Assembly (NCBI RefSeq): GCF_001905465.1
Contig: NZ_LISX01000019.1
Location: 1 to 64,000, forward strand
Direction: 5' to 3'
Length of the DNA stretch: 64,000 nt
Origin: Kitasatospora sp. CB01950
GTDB lineage: Bacteria > Actinomycetota > Actinomycetes > Streptomycetales > Streptomycetaceae
The translations under genes and the position numbers were made by a program. Below are positions 40,333 through 47,893 of this stretch, piece by piece (positions within the stretch are counted from its first letter, which is position 1; the number at the start of each line of letters is the position of its first letter). Below the pieces are notes generated by a model. The model did not search any database and was not told where the DNA came from. It worked only from the letters and a program-made list of their open reading frames with translations.

Positions 40333-41508
40333 GTGCGCACCCTCGCCCTCACCGCCGCCGCCCTGCTCACCACCCTCGCCACCGCCACTCCCGCCGACGC
40401 CGACCCGCACCACCACGCCGGCGCCACCCGCTGGACGCACACCTGCACCCGACCCGCCCGGGCCGACATCGCCGCCTGCCAGGCCCTGCGCGTCCTCGGC
40501 ACCGCCGCCGCCGACCAGCAGGGCTACGGCCCCGCCGACCTCCTCTCGGCCTACGGGCTGCCCGCGGACGGCGGCGCCGGCACCACCGTCGCCATCGTCG
40601 ACGCCTACGACGACCCCAACGCCGAGGCCGACCTCGGCGTCTACCGCAGCCACTACGGCCTGCCGGCCTGCACCACCGCCGCCGGCTGCTTCCACAAGAC
40701 CGACCAGCGCGGCGGCACCCGCATCCCGCGCGCGGACAGCGCGTGGGCCGGCGAGACGGCGCTCGACCTCGCCATGGTGTCCGCGATCGCCCCGCGCGCC
40801 CGCATCCTCCTCGTCGAGGCCGACAGCGCGAGCGTCTCCGACCTCGGGACGGCCGTGAACACCGCGGTCTCGCTCGGCGCGAAGTACGTCTCGATCAGCT
40901 GGGGCGCGTCGGAGAGCGTCAACTCGGCCACGTACGACAGCCGTTACTTCGACCACCCGGGCGTGGCCATCGCCGTGGCCTCCGGCGACGGCGGCTACGG
41001 CGTGATCTTCCCGGCCTCCTCGCCGCACGTCACCGCCGTCGGCGGGACGTCCCTCCGGCGGGACACCTCGGCGCGGGGCTGGGCCGAGAGCGTCTGGTCC
41101 ACCAGTGCCACGGAGGGCGCCGGCAGCGGGTGCTCCACCAGGCTCCCCAAGCCCACCTGGCAGACCGACACCGGCTGCACCCGCCGCACCGTCGCCGACG
41201 TCGCCGCGGTCGCCGACCCGCAGACCGGCGTCGCCGTCTACCAGACCTACGGCGGCTCCGGCTGGTACACCTACGGCGGGACGTCGGCGGCCGCGCCGAT
41301 CATCGCCGCGACGTACGCGCTGGCCGGCGCGCCGACGGCGGGGAGCCGGCCGGCGAGCTTCCCGTACGCGCACCCGGCGGCGCTCAACGACGTGGTCACC
41401 GGCGCGACGGCCACGTGCCGGCCGGCGTACCTGTGCACGGCGGAGAAGGGGTACGACGGGCCGACGGGGCTGGGGACGCCGCAGGGGGTCGGGGCGTTCC
41501 AGGGCTGA
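40333..41508 (+). CDS. Secreted sedolisin-type (S53) serine peptidase
   Basis: The product is 391 aa. The signal peptide LALTAAALLTTLATATPADA precedes a short pro-region. The catalytic Glu and Asp lie in AWAGETALDLAMVSAIAP (ExxxD), the oxyanion Asp is in VASGDGGYG, and Ser is in YGGTSAAAPIIAA. This is the Glu-Asp-Ser arrangement of sedolisins, not the subtilisin triad. The pro-domain is much shorter than the roughly 180 residues usual in S53, so maturation may differ. GTG at 40333 follows GGAGG. A bidirectional hairpin lies after the stop. Confidence 0.88.
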   Translation: MRTLALTAAALLTTLATATPADADPHHHAGATRWTHTCTRPARADIAACQALRVLGTAAADQQGYGPADLLSAYGLPADGGAGTTVAIVDAYDDPNAEADLGVYRSHYGLPACTTAAGCFHKTDQRGGTRIPRADSAWAGETALDLAMVSAIAPRARILLVEADSASVSDLGTAVNTAVSLGAKYVSISWGASESVNSATYDSRYFDHPGVAIAVASGDGGYGVIFPASSPHVTAVGGTSLRRDTSARGWAESVWSTSATEGAGSGCSTRLPKPTWQTDTGCTRRTVADVAAVADPQTGVAVYQTYGGSGWYTYGGTSAAAPIIAATYALAGAPTAGSRPASFPYAHPAALNDVVTGATATCRPAYLCTAEKGYDGPTGLGTPQGVGAFQG

Positions 41509-41514
41509 GCGATC

Positions 41515-41546
41515 AGGGGCGCGTGGGGGTACCTCCTCGCGCCCCT
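41515..41546. terminator. Bidirectional terminator between peptidase and GNAT genes
   Basis: AGGGGCGCG and CGCGCCCCT pair across a 14-nt loop in the 52-bp spacer between convergent stop codons. It uses the same GGGGCGCG core as the larger repeat element at 36351. Confidence 0.75.
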
Positions 41547-41560
41547 CCTCGTGCGCTCCC

Positions 41561-42115
41561 TTACAGCTGGTCGCGCCATTCGGTGCTGAGGACGCCCATC
41601 TGGACCTGGTCGTGCCGGCTGCCTGCCCGGAAGACCGCTTCGCGGCGGCGGCCCTCCTCGGTGAAGCCGGCGCGGCGGTAGGCGGCGAGGGCGCGGGTGT
41701 TGTAGCTGTTGACGGTGAGTTCTATGCGGTGGAGGCCGAGCTCTTCGAAGCCGTAGCGGATGGTGGTGCGCAGGACGTCGGTGCCGAGGCCGCGGTCCTG
41801 GTGGGGCGGGCCGATGATGATGGCGAGGGTGGCGCAGCGGTCCTTGGGGGTGGCGCCGTAGAGGGTGACGTGGCCGGCCAGGTCCTCGGTGTCGAGGGTT
41901 TCGACGGAGAGGCCGAGGTCGGTGCCGTTGTTCTGGCTCCAGGAGCGGAACATGTCGGCGAGGCGGCCGTCGGGCTGGGGGTGGACGGGGCCGGTGAGCT
42001 GCTGGATGGCGAGGCCGGGTTCGCGCCACCAGGCGGTGAGCCGGGGGAGGTCGCTGTCGCGGAGTTCTCTGAGCCGGACGAGTCTGCCGGTGAGTGGATC
42101 GTGATCGGGGGTCAT
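41561..42115 (-). CDS. GNAT acetyltransferase, RimJ/RimL type
   Basis: The product is 184 aa. RLVRLRELRDSDLPRLTAWW at the start, IIIGPPHQDRGLGTDVLRTT (acetyl-CoA loop QDRGLGTD) and ELGLHRIELTVNSYNTRALA followed by AYRRAGFTEEG make the family certain. The substrate is unknown. The ATG at 42115 follows AGGAG. An upstream in-frame extension of 62 residues is Pro/Arg-rich and overlaps the ECF promoter of the divergent sigma gene, so it is rejected. Confidence 0.92.
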   Translation of the reverse strand: MTPDHDPLTGRLVRLRELRDSDLPRLTAWWREPGLAIQQLTGPVHPQPDGRLADMFRSWSQNNGTDLGLSVETLDTEDLAGHVTLYGATPKDRCATLAIIIGPPHQDRGLGTDVLRTTIRYGFEELGLHRIELTVNSYNTRALAAYRRAGFTEEGRRREAVFRAGSRHDQVQMGVLSTEWRDQL

Positions 42116-42235
42116 GGCGAACTCCTGTGCGGGGGACGAACGGTGGGGCTGTTCCATCCTTCCAGCGGGCGGGGCCTCCGGGGTGGCCGCTACCGGACAG
42201 GACCGGCGGTCGGGAAAATTCTTCCGGCCGGGGAT

Positions 42236-42262
42236 GAAACATCGTGGCCGGGCCGGATCGTC
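42236..42262 (+). promoter_or_regulatory. ECF-type promoter GAAAC-18-CGTC
   Basis: GAAAC at 42236-42240 and CGTC at 42259-42262 lie 32 bp before the sigma gene start. The spacing is slightly longer than the usual 16-17, but the pattern is that of autoregulated ECF promoters. Confidence 0.4.
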
Positions 42263-42293
42263 ATAGGGCGGATTCGGCGAGGGGAGAGGAAAC

Positions 42294-42833
42294 GTGGCCA
42301 CAGCTCGACGGCGGGCGGCCCTGGAGGAGGAGTTCGTCGCGTTCGCGGCGGCCCGGTCCGGGCAGCTCTACCGCTCGGCGTACTTCCTCACCGGCGGGGA
42401 CGCCCATCTGTCCGAGGACCTGGTGCAGGAGACCCTCGGGCAGATGTACGTCCAGTGGCACCGGCTGCACCGGCCGAGCTGGGCGGGGCGGATCGACAAT
42501 CCGGCCGGGTACGCGCAGACCGTGCTGGTGCGGGCGTATCTGACGCATCAGCGGCGGCGCAGCAGCAGTGAGCGGCCGAGCGAGGCGTTGCCGGAGGTGG
42601 TGACGCGGGAGCCGGACTCGGACCTGCGGTTGGCGCTGGTCGACGCGTTGAGCCAGCTGCCGCCGCGGGACCGGGCGGTGGTGGTGCTGCGGTACTGGGA
42701 GGACCGCAGCGTGGAGGAGACCGCGGCGATGGTGAAGGACAGTTCGGCCGCGGTGCGCACCCGCTGTTCGCGGGCGTTGGCGAAATTGCGGGCGTTGTTG
42801 GGCGCGGAGCTGGCGGAGCTGGTGGCGCGGTGA
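42294..42833 (+). CDS. SigE-family ECF RNA polymerase sigma factor
   Basis: The product is 179 aa. Region 2 shows GQLYRSAYFLTGGDAHLSED and LVQETL, with the typical SigE-family QMYVQWHRL following. Region 4 has LPPRDRAVVVLRYWEDRSVE and ETAAMVKDSSAAVRTRCSRA. It belongs to the streptomycete SigE-like group (the many paralogues named after the family, not the cell-envelope SigE itself). GTG at 42294 with GAGAGG upstream. Its stop overlaps the GTG of the LCP gene, so the pair is translationally coupled and probably functions as sigma with a membrane partner. Confidence 0.92.
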   Translation: MATARRRAALEEEFVAFAAARSGQLYRSAYFLTGGDAHLSEDLVQETLGQMYVQWHRLHRPSWAGRIDNPAGYAQTVLVRAYLTHQRRRSSSERPSEALPEVVTREPDSDLRLALVDALSQLPPRDRAVVVLRYWEDRSVEETAAMVKDSSAAVRTRCSRALAKLRALLGAELAELVAR

Positions 42834-44077
42834 GCGGGGACCTGGGGCGAGGGAGAGCCGAAGTGACGGGCGGGGAAGAGGAGTTCGAGGTGCGGTTGGG
42901 GGAGGCCTTCGGGCAGTCGGGCGGTGGTCCGGGGCCGGAGGTGACGGCGCGGCTGGTGGACGGCGGGCTGGAGGTCGGGCGGCGGCGCAAGCGGGCCCGG
43001 CGGCGGGTGGCGCTGCTGGCGAGTGCGCTGACGGCGGTCGCGGTGGTCACGGCGGGGGCGTTGTCGGTGCCGCACGGGATTCCGGGGCAGCGGACGGACG
43101 CGCTGCTGGTGGCCGATTCGCCGCCCCCGCCCCCGCCGCCGCTGACGAGCGACGTGACGATCCTGCTGGTGGGGCTGGACTCCACCGTGGACGGGCAGGG
43201 CCGGCCGGCGCCCGCGGAGCTGGTGCACGGCGATCTGCACGCCGGGCTGCCGGACCGGGACACCGCCGACACGGTGATGCTGGTGCGTATCCCGGCGGGG
43301 GGCGGGGAGGTGCGGCAGTTGTCGTTGCCGCGCGACCTGCTGGCAACGGACCTGCAGAACCAGAAGGTGCCGCTCAACTCGGTGTTCTCGACGGCGGTGG
43401 CGGCCGAACGGAAGCGGCTGAGCGGCCAGGGCCTGTCCGCGGAGGAGCTGAACCGGCGCGCCCGGGAGGCCGGTCGGGGCGCGCTGTACCGGGCCGTGGA
43501 GCACCTCACGGGGGTGCGGGTCGACCACTACATGGAGCTCTCGATGATCGGCTTCTACCGGGCGGCGCAGGCGCTCGGCGGGGTGCCGGTCTGTCTGAAC
43601 CACGCCGTGGAGGACAGCTGGAGCGGCATCGATCTGCCCGCCGGCCGGCAGGAGTTGAACCCGGCGCAGGCGTTGGCGTTCGTCCGGCAGCGGCACGGCG
43701 TCGGCGACGGCTCGGACCTGGGGCGGACGGTGCGGGCGCAGGCGTTCCTGGCCGGGGTGGTGGCGAAGCTGCGCGACGGCGGGGCGCTGGCGGATCCGGC
43801 GAAGCTCAAGGCGCTGTACGACGCGTTGGCGGACGAGCTGGTGACGGATCAGGGGTGGAGTCCGGCCGACTTCGCCCGGCAGGTACCGGCGTTGGCGAGC
43901 GGGCGCGGCACCGCTTCGACGCTGCCGACCACGTACGAGGGGAACAGGCTGCGGGCGGTGCCGGATGCGGCGCGGCAGATCCTGGACGGGACGGGGCCGT
44001 CGTCCTCGCCCGCCGTGAGCAGTGCTCCGCAGTCCTCGGCGCCGGTGCGGCTGGGCGGGGTGCCCTGCGTGGACTGA
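42830..44077 (+). CDS. LytR-CpsA-Psr protein with anti-sigma-like cytoplasmic tail
   Basis: The product is 415 aa. The first 50 residues (EEEFEVRLGEAFGQSG, then GRRRKRARRRV) look like the cytosolic part of the membrane anti-sigma partners of SigE-family sigma factors. One membrane helix follows (ALLASALTAVAVVTAGALSV), then a Pro-rich linker and an extracellular LCP domain with VTILLVGLDS, DTADTVMLVRIPAGG, SLPRDLLA and LAFVRQRHGVGDGSDLGR. LCP enzymes attach anionic glycopolymers to peptidoglycan. The overlap with the sigma gene makes a combined role in envelope signalling plausible. Confidence 0.88.
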   Translation: MSGDLGRGRAEVTGGEEEFEVRLGEAFGQSGGGPGPEVTARLVDGGLEVGRRRKRARRRVALLASALTAVAVVTAGALSVPHGIPGQRTDALLVADSPPPPPPPLTSDVTILLVGLDSTVDGQGRPAPAELVHGDLHAGLPDRDTADTVMLVRIPAGGGEVRQLSLPRDLLATDLQNQKVPLNSVFSTAVAAERKRLSGQGLSAEELNRRAREAGRGALYRAVEHLTGVRVDHYMELSMIGFYRAAQALGGVPVCLNHAVEDSWSGIDLPAGRQELNPAQALAFVRQRHGVGDGSDLGRTVRAQAFLAGVVAKLRDGGALADPAKLKALYDALADELVTDQGWSPADFARQVPALASGRGTASTLPTTYEGNRLRAVPDAARQILDGTGPSSSPAVSSAPQSSAPVRLGGVPCVD

Positions 44078-44080
44078 CCG

Positions 44081-44962
44081 TCAGTCGACGGCGGTCCACT
44101 GCCAGGGCCGGGGGCCGTGCTCGCCGCGCAGGCAGGCGAGGCGGTGGCGGGCCTGGGCGCGGTGCCGGGGGTCGGCGGTGGCCTGCTGCAGGGCGTAGCA
44201 GGTGAGCCGGAGTTCGCGGACGGCACGGAACACGGGGTAGCCGGGCCACTCGGTGACGTCGGCGCCGTACGCGGTGCAGAAGGCCGCGTAGCCGGGGGCG
44301 GCGAGGCTGCCGAAGGAGTCGTGGGCGACGGCGGTGGAGGTCAGGTCCCAGGCGGGTGGGCCGAGGGCGGTGCGTTCGAAGTCGAGCAGGTGGGCGGCGG
44401 TGGCGGTGACCGCGAGGTTGCCGCCCCAGGCGTCGCCGTGCACGACGGTCGTCGGCCGGGCGGCGGGGTTGAGTTCGGCCCAGGCGGTGCGCAGGTCGGC
44501 GAGTCGGCCGTGCAGCCAGTCGCGTTCCGGGGCGTCGAGGGCGGCGGCGGCGTCGATCCGGGTGGCGAGGCGGACGAACGGGTCGAGGGTGCCCAGGTCG
44601 GTGTCGGGCGGGGGCAGTCGGTGGAGCCGGCGGAGGGCGGTGGCCAGTTCGGGGGCGGTGGCGTGCCGGTGCGGGGGGAGTTCGTGCCAGAAGGTGACGG
44701 GGCGGCCGCGGACCACGATCGGGCCGGCCGGCCGGTCGAGCGGGCGGACGGCCGGGACGCGGTGGCCGCGCAGCCATCGGGCGACCGTCAACTCGCGGGC
44801 GGCGACGGCGGTCTGGCCGGTGCGGGCGATCCGGACGACGACCTTGCCGGGCAGTCGCCACAGGGTGTTCTCGCCGGCCCGGATCAGCTCCGCGCCGACG
44901 CTCGGGCGACCGGCGGCGGCGCAGGCCTCGGCCAGCAGTCCGGCAGGGTTTCGGCAGTCCAC
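44081..44962 (-). CDS. Aminoglycoside phosphotransferase-family kinase-like protein
   Basis: The product is 293 aa. The P-loop-like ENTLWRLPGKVVVRIARTGQ, Brenner motif VVHGDAWGGNLAVT (HGDxxxxN) and LLDFERTALGPPAWDLTSTA (DFE) define the APH fold. Phosphorylates a small molecule such as a sugar, choline or an antibiotic; which one is unknown. GTG at 44962 with GAGAGGG upstream is chosen over an earlier ATG. It converges with the LCP gene, only 3 bp between stops. Chromosomal homologues are common and need not confer resistance. Confidence 0.85.
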   Translation of the reverse strand: MDCRNPAGLLAEACAAAGRPSVGAELIRAGENTLWRLPGKVVVRIARTGQTAVAARELTVARWLRGHRVPAVRPLDRPAGPIVVRGRPVTFWHELPPHRHATAPELATALRRLHRLPPPDTDLGTLDPFVRLATRIDAAAALDAPERDWLHGRLADLRTAWAELNPAARPTTVVHGDAWGGNLAVTATAAHLLDFERTALGPPAWDLTSTAVAHDSFGSLAAPGYAAFCTAYGADVTEWPGYPVFRAVRELRLTCYALQQATADPRHRAQARHRLACLRGEHGPRPWQWTAVD

Positions 44963-45094
44963 GTCCAGGCCCTCTCTTCCGGATGGTGCCGGGTGCGCGA
45001 CGCCGGAAGGGCGCACCCGGCCAGTGTCCACCCTGCTTACGGGGCAGGGGAATTCGGGGCCGCTCGCGCTCGCCGACCGGCCCTCCCTCGCCGA

Positions 45095-45128
45095 TGGTCC
45101 AGACCACCCTTGCCTTTGGTCCAGACCT
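45095..45128. promoter_or_regulatory. Two dre-like DasR sites upstream of chitinase
   Basis: TGGTCCAGACCA at 45095-45106 is a perfect palindrome, and TGGTCCAGACCT at 45117-45128 repeats it 22 bp on. Both match the core of the DasR-responsive element and the direct repeat known from streptomycete chitinase promoters. ATTGACG follows directly and may be the -35. Confidence 0.85.
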
Positions 45129-45246
45129 ATTGACGAGCTCTGCCAGCGCTTTTACGATCCGGTCGGCACAGCCCCACATGTACCCACCTCACCCAGAGCC
45201 GGGCGTCACGCCCCCACGCGCATGCTCGGCGGGAAGGGAGCACCAG

Positions 45247-46947
45247 ATGTTCCGTCGGAGCTCGCGCACGTCACGCCCGCAAGGGGCGGGCGTGGAACGC
45301 GCAGTGCAGGTGATGCGGCCCGAACCCGGGCCGACCGTTCTCAAGCGTTCCCTCGCCGGGGTGTGCGCCGCCGCCGTGGTCGGCGCCGGCCTCGCGGTGG
45401 CCGGCTCGGTCACGGCCGCCGCCGACACCACCAACCTGGTGGCCAACTCCGGCTTCGAGAACGGGCTTTCCGGCTGGACGTGTTCCGGCGCCGCGGTCGT
45501 CGGCAGCCCCGTCCACTCCGGCAGCTCCGCGCTCCAGGCCACCCCCGGCGGCCAGGACACCGCCCAGTGCAGCCAGACCATCAGCGTGCAGCCCAACTCG
45601 CAGTACACCCTGAGCGCGTTCGTCCAGGGCAGCTACGTGTACCTGGGCGCCACCGGCAACGGCCTGACCACCTCGCCGACCACCTGGACCGCCAACAACG
45701 CCTCGTACGGGCAGCTCAGCGTCGGTTTCACCACCGGCGCGAGCACCACCTCGGTGACGGTCTTCGTGCACGGCTGGTACGGGCAGCCCGCGTACTACGC
45801 GGACGACATCTCGCTGACCGGCCCCGGCGGCAGCAGCCCGTCGCCGAGCGGAAGCCCGAGCGGGAGCCCGTCGAGCAGCCCGTCGAGCAGCCCGTCGTCG
45901 AGCCCGTCCAGCAGCCCTTCGAGCAGCCCTTCGTCCAGCCCGTCGTCGAGCCCGTCCGGCAGCCCGTCGTCCAGCCCGAGTTCGGGTGACGCCACCTGCC
46001 CGACCAAGCCGAAGCCGGCCGGGAAGGTGCTGCAGGGGTACTGGGAGAACTGGGACGGCGCGTCCAACGGCGTGCATCCCGGGATGGGGTGGACGCCGAT
46101 CACGGACAGCCGGATGGCGCAGCACGGCTACAACGTCATCAACGCCGCGTTCCCGGTGATCCTCTCGGACGGCACCGTGCTGTGGCAGGACGGCATGGAC
46201 AGCGGCGTGAAGGTCTCCACGCCGGCCGAGATGTGCCAGGCCAAGGCGGCCGGCGCAACCATCCTGATGTCGATCGGCGGCGCGGCCGCGGGCATCGACC
46301 TGAGCTCCAGCGCCGTCGCGGACCGGTTCGTGGCGACCGTGGTGCCGATCCTGAAGAAGTACAACTTCGACGGCATCGACATCGACATCGAGACCGGCCT
46401 GTCCGGCAGCGGCAGCATCGGCACGCTGTCCCCCTCGCAGTCCAACCTGATCCGCATCATCGACGGCGTGCTCTCCCAGATGCCGGCCGGTTTCGGCCTG
46501 ACCATGGCCCCGGAGACCGCGTACGTCACCGGCGGCAGCGTCACCTACGGCTCGATCTGGGGCTCGTACCTGCCGATCATCAAGAAGTACGTGGACAACG
46601 GCCGGCTGTGGTGGCTGAACATGCAGTACTACAACGGCTCCATGTACGGCTGCTCCGGCGACTCGTACTCGGCCGGTACCGTCCAGGGCTTCACCGCGCA
46701 GACCACCTGCCTGAACAACGGCCTGAACATCCAGGGCACCACCATCAAGGTCCCGTACGACAAGCAGGTCCCCGGCCTGCCGGCCCAGCCGGGCGCGGGT
46801 GGCGGCTACATGGCTCCCGGCCTGGTCAGCCAGTCGTGGAGCGCCTTCAACGGGCAGCTGAAGGGCCTGATGGACTGGTCGATCAACTGGGACGGCTCGA
46901 AGGGCTGGACCTTCGGCGACAACGTCAAGGCGCTCCAGGGCCGCTGA
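45247..46947 (+). CDS. Secreted GH18 chitinase with N-terminal carbohydrate-binding module
   Basis: The product is 566 aa. A signal peptide (LAGVCAAAVVGAGLAVAGSV, ending near TAAADT) leads into a CBM-like beta-sandwich (NLVANSGFENGLSGWTCSGA). A Ser/Pro linker of about 45 residues follows, then a GH18 barrel with KVLQGYWENWDGA and the catalytic FDGIDIDIETGL (DxxDxDxE). It hydrolyses chitin outside the cell. The two dre-like sites upstream predict repression by DasR and release by glucosamine phosphates. ATG at 45247 has GGAAGGGAG upstream; another Met at residue 23 is closer to the signal peptide. Confidence 0.95.
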   Translation: MFRRSSRTSRPQGAGVERAVQVMRPEPGPTVLKRSLAGVCAAAVVGAGLAVAGSVTAAADTTNLVANSGFENGLSGWTCSGAAVVGSPVHSGSSALQATPGGQDTAQCSQTISVQPNSQYTLSAFVQGSYVYLGATGNGLTTSPTTWTANNASYGQLSVGFTTGASTTSVTVFVHGWYGQPAYYADDISLTGPGGSSPSPSGSPSGSPSSSPSSSPSSSPSSSPSSSPSSSPSSSPSGSPSSSPSSGDATCPTKPKPAGKVLQGYWENWDGASNGVHPGMGWTPITDSRMAQHGYNVINAAFPVILSDGTVLWQDGMDSGVKVSTPAEMCQAKAAGATILMSIGGAAAGIDLSSSAVADRFVATVVPILKKYNFDGIDIDIETGLSGSGSIGTLSPSQSNLIRIIDGVLSQMPAGFGLTMAPETAYVTGGSVTYGSIWGSYLPIIKKYVDNGRLWWLNMQYYNGSMYGCSGDSYSAGTVQGFTAQTTCLNNGLNIQGTTIKVPYDKQVPGLPAQPGAGGGYMAPGLVSQSWSAFNGQLKGLMDWSINWDGSKGWTFGDNVKALQGR

Positions 46948-46966
46948 CGTCCGAGCCGTAGCGGCT

Positions 46967-46984
46967 GTCCACAGGCCTGTGGAC
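46967..46984. repeat. 18-bp perfect palindrome after the chitinase
   Basis: GTCCACAGGCCTGTGGAC is an exact palindrome 20 bp beyond the chitinase stop. It lies just ahead of the larger terminator stem at 46996 and may form part of the same end structure. Confidence 0.6.
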
Positions 46985-46995
46985 ACGTGACACCG

Positions 46996-47037
46996 GGCAG
47001 GGCCCCGGGAGCGGAAGATCGCTCCCGGGGCCCTGCC
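46996..47037 (+). terminator. Strong hairpin terminator after the chitinase
   Basis: A perfect 18-bp stem (46996-47013 with 47020-47037) closed by the 6-nt loop GAAGAT. It is the strongest stem in this stretch. Confidence 0.9.
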
Positions 47038-47078
47038 GCCGTTTCCGCCCGATATCGCCGGATACCCCGCCTGGTCGG

Positions 47079-47096
47079 TTTATGCCATGTCATAAA
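47079..47096. promoter_or_regulatory. Near-perfect AT-rich palindrome TTTATGCCATGTCATAAA
   Basis: 16 of 18 positions are symmetric, and the sequence is strikingly A/T-rich for this genome. It lies 54 bp before the 100-aa gene at 47150, at the left border of the biosynthetic cluster, the right place for an operator. Confidence 0.55.
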
Positions 47097-47149
47097 TCGA
47101 CCAGGGCGATGTCGTTCGGGCACCTAGTGGCGGAGCCGAAGATGGGAGT

Positions 47150-47452
47150 ATGCATCTGGTTCACGCACGACTTCGCGCGCCGGTCGGTCGAGGCACTCCT
47201 CCCGACTTGGCGGAATTAATCCGTTCCCATGCCGAGGACCTGGACGCACTGGAGCACGTGAGCGTGCACCGCACCGTGTCCGCCGAGGTCACGGTGGGTG
47301 TGTTCACGCTGGCGCCGTCCCTGCTGGAGGCCGAGCGCCGGACCGGCGCGCTGGTGCGGCGGGCCGTCGAAGGGGAGCCCGAGCTGGCCGGTTTCGCCGT
47401 GCTGTCGGTGGGTGCGGCCCTCGTTCCGGGGCCCTGGTGGGGCTTCGAGTAG
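47150..47452 (+). CDS. 100-aa hypothetical protein at the cluster border
   Basis: A soluble acidic protein with LAELIRSHAEDLDALEHVSV and VTVGVFTLAPSLLEAERRTG, ending GPWWGFE; probably an alpha/beta fold of ferredoxin-like size, but no family is recognised. There is no signal peptide. A GGGAG lies close to the ATG, but spacing is short. Upstream is an AT-rich palindrome at 47079, downstream the small exported peptide and the SARP regulator, all on the plus strand, so it may belong to the regulatory block of the cluster. Confidence 0.6.
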   Translation: MHLVHARLRAPVGRGTPPDLAELIRSHAEDLDALEHVSVHRTVSAEVTVGVFTLAPSLLEAERRTGALVRRAVEGEPELAGFAVLSVGAALVPGPWWGFE

Positions 47453-47618
47453 CGGTGGGCGTGGACGGCTTAGGACAGTGCATGTTCCGTCCAGTCGACT
47501 CCTGTTCCCTCCGGGGCACGGGTGCAGCAGAGTAGTGGTGTCGGCGGGAGCAGCCGCCGACAAAAACTCCGGAGAAATTACCCGGAGAAACTCACCACAC
47601 TTTCCGAGGAGAATTCCC

Positions 47619-47834
47619 GTGCTGGTCACCCGTGTCTCCAAGCTGGTCGCTTTCTCGGTCGCCGCAATTGCCGCCGTGGCCATTTCTGCGACGTCGGTGG
47701 AATACTCCGGGAATGTCGCCGGCGACGTCACCTGGGGCCAGGTCGGCAGCAACACCGGCCTCGCGCCGCTGACCCCGACGGACGGCCCGACCGCGGTCGT
47801 CGGCCCGAACGGCGACGTCACCTGGGGCGGCTGA
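47619..47834 (+). CDS. Small exported peptide with two GDVTWG repeats
   Basis: GTG at 47619 follows GAGGAG by eight bases. The 71-aa product has a basic start (MLVTRVSK), a hydrophobic stretch (LVAFSVAAIAAVAISA) and a short tail of about 45 residues in which GDVTWG occurs twice (residues 35-40 and 65-70), the second just before the end. There is no Cys. It precedes the SARP regulator by about 60 bp on the same strand. The layout suggests an exported signal or a precursor trimmed around the repeats, but no known family is recognised. Confidence 0.6.
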   Translation: MLVTRVSKLVAFSVAAIAAVAISATSVEYSGNVAGDVTWGQVGSNTGLAPLTPTDGPTAVVGPNGDVTWGG

Positions 47835-47893
47835 GCACCACCGAGCACACCGACGAGCACATCCGACCGATCGCACTCACGGGGGTGAAGACG

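Noticed and set aside
44081..44962. Antibiotic-resistance call for the APH-like gene
   Set aside because: The fold is clear but chromosomal homologues act on many substrates; it is not inside the biosynthetic operon, so resistance is not supported.
45840..45990. Regular AGCCCGTCG-type repeats in the chitinase gene, at first sight CRISPR-like
   Set aside because: They are in frame and encode the Ser/Pro linker between CBM and GH18 domain; no spacers are present.
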